The translations under genes and the position numbers were made by a program. From a virus, in IMG/VR virus record IMGVR_UViG_3300046500_000236, positions 64,001-89,118 of that record: DNA of 25,118 nt, one strand, 5' to 3'. Under the pieces are notes generated by a model. The model did not search any database and had not been told where the DNA came from. It worked only from the letters and a program-made list of their open reading frames with translations. Shown piece after piece: positions 22,838-25,118 of this stretch. Every line of letters begins with the position of its first letter. Within the stretch, counting starts at the first letter, position 1.

Positions 22838-23089
22838 TTACGCCCCGGGAGCTGGCTCGACGGCGCGCTTCATGTAGCCGATGCCTTTGACCAGGGCAGC
22901 CAGCGCCCAGTCAGGACAGGGGCGAGAGCTAGGCGTGAGCGGATCGGCCAGCCAGGTGCGCACGGCGCGATCGGAACAAGGCTTGCCAGTGATGGCCGCA
23001 ATGATCTTCACCGCACTGAGCTTGTCCTTGCTGGTTTGTGGAATGCCGTGGAGTTCCAGCAGATGCAGGAATTGTTTTCGATTGTCCAT
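22838..23089 (-). CDS. Small helix-turn-helix-like regulator
   Basis: This is an 83-residue protein beginning MDNRKQFLHLLELHG. Residues ~30-50 (TGKPCSDRAVRTWLADPLT) read as a helix-turn-helix recognition region, followed by a short helical part. It resembles small phage or plasmid regulators that bind DNA as dimers. ATG at 23089 is preferred; an upstream start at 23116 would put coding sequence across the first operator copy. The two 17-bp operators directly upstream suggest it controls its own promoter. The gene lies between repA and the virion operons and so may be a copy-control or lysogeny-type switch. The function is inferred only. Confidence 0.6.
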   Translation of the reverse strand: MDNRKQFLHLLELHGIPQTSKDKLSAVKIIAAITGKPCSDRAVRTWLADPLTPSSRPCPDWALAALVKGIGYMKRAVEPAPGA

Positions 23090-23109
23090 CGTCTCGCCCG
23101 CTGATGATG

Positions 23110-23153
23110 TAGGCACAAATACCTAAAGCAGCATACTAGGCACAAATACCTAA
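23110..23153. promoter_or_regulatory. Paired 17-bp operator, TAGGCACAAATACCTAA twice
   Basis: Identical 17-bp copies lie at 23110-23126 and 23137-23153, 27 bp apart start to start. Each has the outer inverted arms TAGG and CCTA. They fill the gap between the regulator start and the repA stop. Confidence 0.75.
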
Positions 23154-23157
23154 CGAA

Positions 23158-24240
23158 TCAATCACCCGACACCGCCCACTGTTCCTGCTGGCCACGGTGC
23201 ACCATGCGCAGCACGAAATCAGTCTTGCCCTGCTCCTCAGCCAAGGAGTAGTCCGGGAGGTCGTTGGCTTTGATCAGCGATCGCAGCAGGCGGTTGAACT
23301 CTTTGCGCGTGCCCTTGCTGCCGCTGCGCTCGAACAGCAAGCCGAAGTTCCACGCGGCCTGATCCTTGCCGGCCGCCCGACGCGCCAGGCGGTACAGAAA
23401 ACGCCCCAGCCCCTGATTGATCAAGAAGTAGTCCGGATTGACCGTCAGCACATCAGGTTTCAGGCCCTTGGTGATTTCCTGATACATCCAGTCGGCCACC
23501 TTGATTTGCAGACGCTCGGTTTTCTTCGTCCGAGGGTTGCTAATGACCTTGAACGGCCCGATCAGACCCTCGCCCTCTGTAATGAGCTTCTGCTCACCAT
23601 CGATGTTTTTCAAACGCTCGATTGTGACGTTGGTGGTGTACAGACGTTGGAGCGCGCCCACCACAGCTTCTTTCTGATTGCCCCCGTTGTCCTTGCGGCA
23701 GAAATGCAGGATGTCTCCGATGTGGGGCGTAAACGTCTGCCCCGGCTTCGGCCCTTTACCCTCACGGAAAAGGTTCATCGCCTCAGTAAGATGCGACACA
23801 GCCATCAACACGATGTCGTAATCCCAAACGGACGCCATACCGTAAGGGCCAGATGCGACCTCGACGTGACCATCAGGAATCTCGTATCGCAGGATCGTAT
23901 TAGCTCGCAGGTCTGACTTGGACAGGCGGAATACGGCAACGTCCATGATCGCGCGATTGTCTTTTGCGCCCACGTCGTACAGCAAAGGTGCATAGAAGTC
24001 GCCTTGCGGTGGTCGCTCCTTGCGGCTGCGCTTGGGCGTCTGGATCAGCGGCGGCGAAGGGTGAACGGCGGCCCAGGACGACGGCTCATGTTTCGCGGAT
24101 GGCGCGGACTTCTCAGGCTCAGGTGGCGTCTCAAGATTCAGGGATTCCAGCAGATCGCCCTGACTGGCAAGTTTGCTTGCACGGATTTCGGCTATCCGCT
24201 GCTCTCGGGCATTGAGCTGTTTTGGTTCGCAGTCAGGCAT
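23158..24240 (-). CDS. repA: Plasmid replication initiator, RPA family
   Basis: This is a 360-residue protein with ATG at 24240. Residues ~78-205 match the replication initiator protein A family of proteobacterial plasmids: PQGDFYAPLLYDVGAKDNR, FRLSKSD, the signature GPYGMASVWDYDIVLMAVS, FTPHIGDILHF, and a winged-helix stretch EAVVGALQRLYTTNVTIER. The rest is a basic, second winged-helix-type part. It should bind the iterons and open the origin with host DnaA. The N-terminal ~70 residues are a low-complexity Pro/Ser linker. A promoter and one inverted iteron lie in its leader, consistent with self-repression. It lies directly beside phage virion genes on the same strand. Confidence 0.88.
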   Translation of the reverse strand: MPDCEPKQLNAREQRIAEIRASKLASQGDLLESLNLETPPEPEKSAPSAKHEPSSWAAVHPSPPLIQTPKRSRKERPPQGDFYAPLLYDVGAKDNRAIMDVAVFRLSKSDLRANTILRYEIPDGHVEVASGPYGMASVWDYDIVLMAVSHLTEAMNLFREGKGPKPGQTFTPHIGDILHFCRKDNGGNQKEAVVGALQRLYTTNVTIERLKNIDGEQKLITEGEGLIGPFKVISNPRTKKTERLQIKVADWMYQEITKGLKPDVLTVNPDYFLINQGLGRFLYRLARRAAGKDQAAWNFGLLFERSGSKGTRKEFNRLLRSLIKANDLPDYSLAEEQGKTDFVLRMVHRGQQEQWAVSGD

Positions 24241-24272
24241 GGTCTATCCCGGTATACGTGGGCGCGAGGCCG

Positions 24273-24301
24273 ATGATAGGTGCTTTGGCGAGTGGTGGAA
24301 A
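24273..24301 (-). promoter_or_regulatory. Candidate repA promoter
   Basis: On the minus strand, TTTCCA (24296-24301), 17 bp, then TATCAT (24273-24278), 32 nt before the repA ATG. The -35 is weak. The inverted iteron begins ~20 bp upstream. Confidence 0.45.
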
Positions 24302-24321
24302 CCTTGTGGCCATCGTAGGGA

Positions 24322-24337
24322 GGGTGGGTGATTTACG
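24322..24337. repeat. Inverted iteron near the repA promoter
   Basis: GGGTGGGTGATTTACG is the exact reverse complement of the first iteron and lies between the iteron array and repA. An inverted iteron next to the rep promoter is a common Rep-binding autorepression or handcuffing element. Confidence 0.8.
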
Positions 24338-24414
24338 GAAATTGACAGGCTTAGTAGGCCGCGGGCCAGCAAAAACGGGGGTGTATGCCCGTTCATCATG
24401 GTGCTAAAGGGTCG

Positions 24415-24423
24415 TTATCCACA
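24415..24423 (+). promoter_or_regulatory. DnaA box
   Basis: TTATCCACA is a perfect match to the DnaA consensus. It lies 8 bp before the first iteron. Confidence 0.8.
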
Positions 24424-24430
24424 GAAAAGT

Positions 24431-24549
24431 CGTAAATCACCCACCCTTGCGTAAATCACCCACCCCTCTGGCGTAAATCACCCACCCAAACCCGTAAATT
24501 ACCCACCCTGTCCCGTAAATTACCCACCCTTTCCGTAAATAACACACCC
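24431..24549. repeat. Six-iteron array of the plasmid origin
   Basis: Units of the form CGTAAATNACCCACCC start at 24431, 24450, 24472, 24493, 24514 and 24534. The first three carry C at the variable position, the next two T, and the last is CGTAAATAACACACCC. Spacing is 19-22 bp, about two helical turns, so RepA would bind on one face. Confidence 0.92.
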
Positions 24550-24603
24550 ATCCACAGGCTTATAAACAGGCTGTAAACGGCGCCACATATGGTGTGGCCT
24601 CGG

Positions 24604-24612
24604 TTATTCACA
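24604..24612 (+). promoter_or_regulatory. Second DnaA box
   Basis: TTATTCACA fits TTATNCACA. It lies between the iterons and the AT-rich segment. Confidence 0.7.
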
Positions 24613-24619
24613 TTCGCCA

Positions 24620-24662
24620 AAACATACTTAAAACTTTCTTTAAAACTCTTAAAACAAAATGG
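24620..24662. other. AT-rich unwinding region with TTAAAAC repeats
   Basis: The segment is strongly AT-rich and contains TTAAAAC at 24628, 24640 and 24649. This is the expected kind of DNA-unwinding element beside the iterons and DnaA boxes. Confidence 0.7.
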
Positions 24663-24669
24663 CCTGTGG

Positions 24670-24698
24670 AAAAGCGCCTGCAAAGCCGCAACAGGCGC
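24670..24698 (-). terminator. Rho-independent terminator after the acidic-tailed protein gene
   Basis: On the minus strand GCGCCTG, an 11-base loop, CAGGCGC, then TTTT. It starts ~13 nt after the stop codon at 24711. Confidence 0.8.
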
Positions 24699-24710
24699 CA
24701 CTTCCAGCGG

Positions 24711-25115
24711 TCAGTCGTCGATGTCGTCGTCATCCGGATCGTACGGCGCAGGGGTCAGATCGATGCCCAGCGGGAACTTGCCAAAGAGCGACTGCGCAGC
24801 GATCAGCGCGATACGCATACCCTTGGCCATGTCCTCGTTTAATTCGAGCTCGGTGGGCTCGCTGTCACCGTTGTGGAACTTAACCGCTACACCAGGCGCC
24901 ACCGCGTTGTGCAGGGTGGCCAGCTGATCCCTACGCGACGAATACCAACGCTCCAGGAAGCGCAGGCCTTCGACTGAGTCAGGCAGGTGCACGACGCGGC
25001 TCACCAGGTTCTCCAGCTCGTGCTTTAGGCGCCCGTGCTCGTGGATCGAATCCTCGCCGGCGAATGGGCCATCGATCAGGCTCCAGGCCGACGAAACCAC
25101 CTGGTGCTGCTCCAT
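24711..25115 (-). CDS. Hypothetical protein with acidic C-terminal tail
   Basis: A 134-residue reading frame with ATG at 25115; the window ends 3 nt later, so a start further upstream cannot be excluded. The N-terminal part is helical, with RFLERWYSSRRDQLATLHNA. The end is very acidic (DPDDDDIDD). I recognise no family. It lies just upstream of the origin and carries its own terminator. An acidic tail can mark a DNA-mimic or a protein that docks on single-stranded-DNA-binding or replication proteins, but nothing else supports that here. Confidence 0.65.
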   Translation of the reverse strand: MEQHQVVSSAWSLIDGPFAGEDSIHEHGRLKHELENLVSRVVHLPDSVEGLRFLERWYSSRRDQLATLHNAVAPGVAVKFHNGDSEPTELELNEDMAKGMRIALIAAQSLFGKFPLGIDLTPAPYDPDDDDIDD

Positions 25116-25118
25116 GAC

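Larger units (their letters stand above)
24241..24710. other. Plasmid-type replication origin (oriV) region
   Basis: This 470-bp gene-free stretch holds, from the repA side: the repA promoter, an inverted iteron, a consensus DnaA box, six iterons, a second DnaA box, an AT-rich segment, and a terminator. This is the standard set of parts of an iteron-type plasmid origin. Confidence 0.85.

Noticed and set aside
24431-24549. The short repeats as a CRISPR array
   Set aside because: Repeat-plus-spacer length is only ~21 bp and the spacers are 3-6 bp. The repeats are plasmid iterons next to repA and DnaA boxes.
24456-24701. Minus-strand frame across the iterons giving a VGNLR/VGDLR-repeat peptide
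   Set aside because: The peptide repeats are just the translated iterons. The start lies in the terminator loop of the previous gene.
1-25118. tRNA, rRNA, insertion sequence or integrase
   Set aside because: No cloverleaf-like sequence, transposase or integrase motif, or terminal inverted repeats were found by reading.

Overview
The window reads as part of a phage-plasmid: a temperate contractile-tailed (myovirus-type) phage that appears to replicate as a plasmid. The host is probably a GC-rich gammaproteobacterium, most likely Pseudomonas-like; this host call rests on overall base composition and protein style only. Almost every gene lies on the minus strand, so transcription runs from high to low coordinates. 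The exception is one small gene at 3208-3690.

Layout in transcription order. (1) 25115-24711: an acidic-tailed protein of unknown function with its own terminator. (2) 24710-24241: a plasmid-type origin with six ~21-bp-spaced iterons, two consensus DnaA boxes, an AT-rich segment with TTAAAAC repeats, and one inverted iteron near the repA promoter. (3) 24240-22838: repA (RPA-family initiator) and a small regulator-like gene preceded by two copies of a 17-bp operator. (4) 22751-20836: a LysM-like small tail protein, a SWIM-like zinc protein and an unknown protein. (5) 20747-15261: portal, gp21-like prohead protease/scaffold, and a tape-measure-like protein carrying a GH19 lysozyme domain. (6) 15179-12846: gp25-like, J-like and I-like baseplate proteins. 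(7) 12771-4983: a 1534-residue tail fibre, fibre assembly protein, a tail/baseplate protein, hub, spike and PAAR tip. (8) 4907-3687: a DarA-related protein. (9) 3690-2421: a plus-strand unknown gene, a small membrane protein and a small operator-associated protein. (10) 2295 to the window edge: a large polyvalent protein with pyrophosphatase-like, DarA-like and DdrB/ParB-like parts.

How it works together: RepA and the iterons would maintain the plasmid state. The virion operons build head, tail and baseplate, and the DarA-like and polyvalent proteins are of the kind packaged in heads and injected with DNA to protect it from restriction.

Two signals are not explained by ordinary annotation. 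First, six intergenic sites ahead of all the virion and head-associated transcription units share a box GCGCAAA, followed after exactly 30 bp by a YANNNT hexamer, 26-33 nt before the start codon. I read these as an activator-dependent late promoter family, with the terminator of the preceding operon nested between box and -10 at three of them. Second, a short peptide motif (A/G)M(L/M)DS(A/T) recurs in the prohead protease's scaffold tail and in the DarA-related protein and nowhere else at that density, suggesting a maturation cleavage site that marks head-internal proteins. Major capsid, terminase, sheath and tube genes were not seen and presumably lie outside the window.
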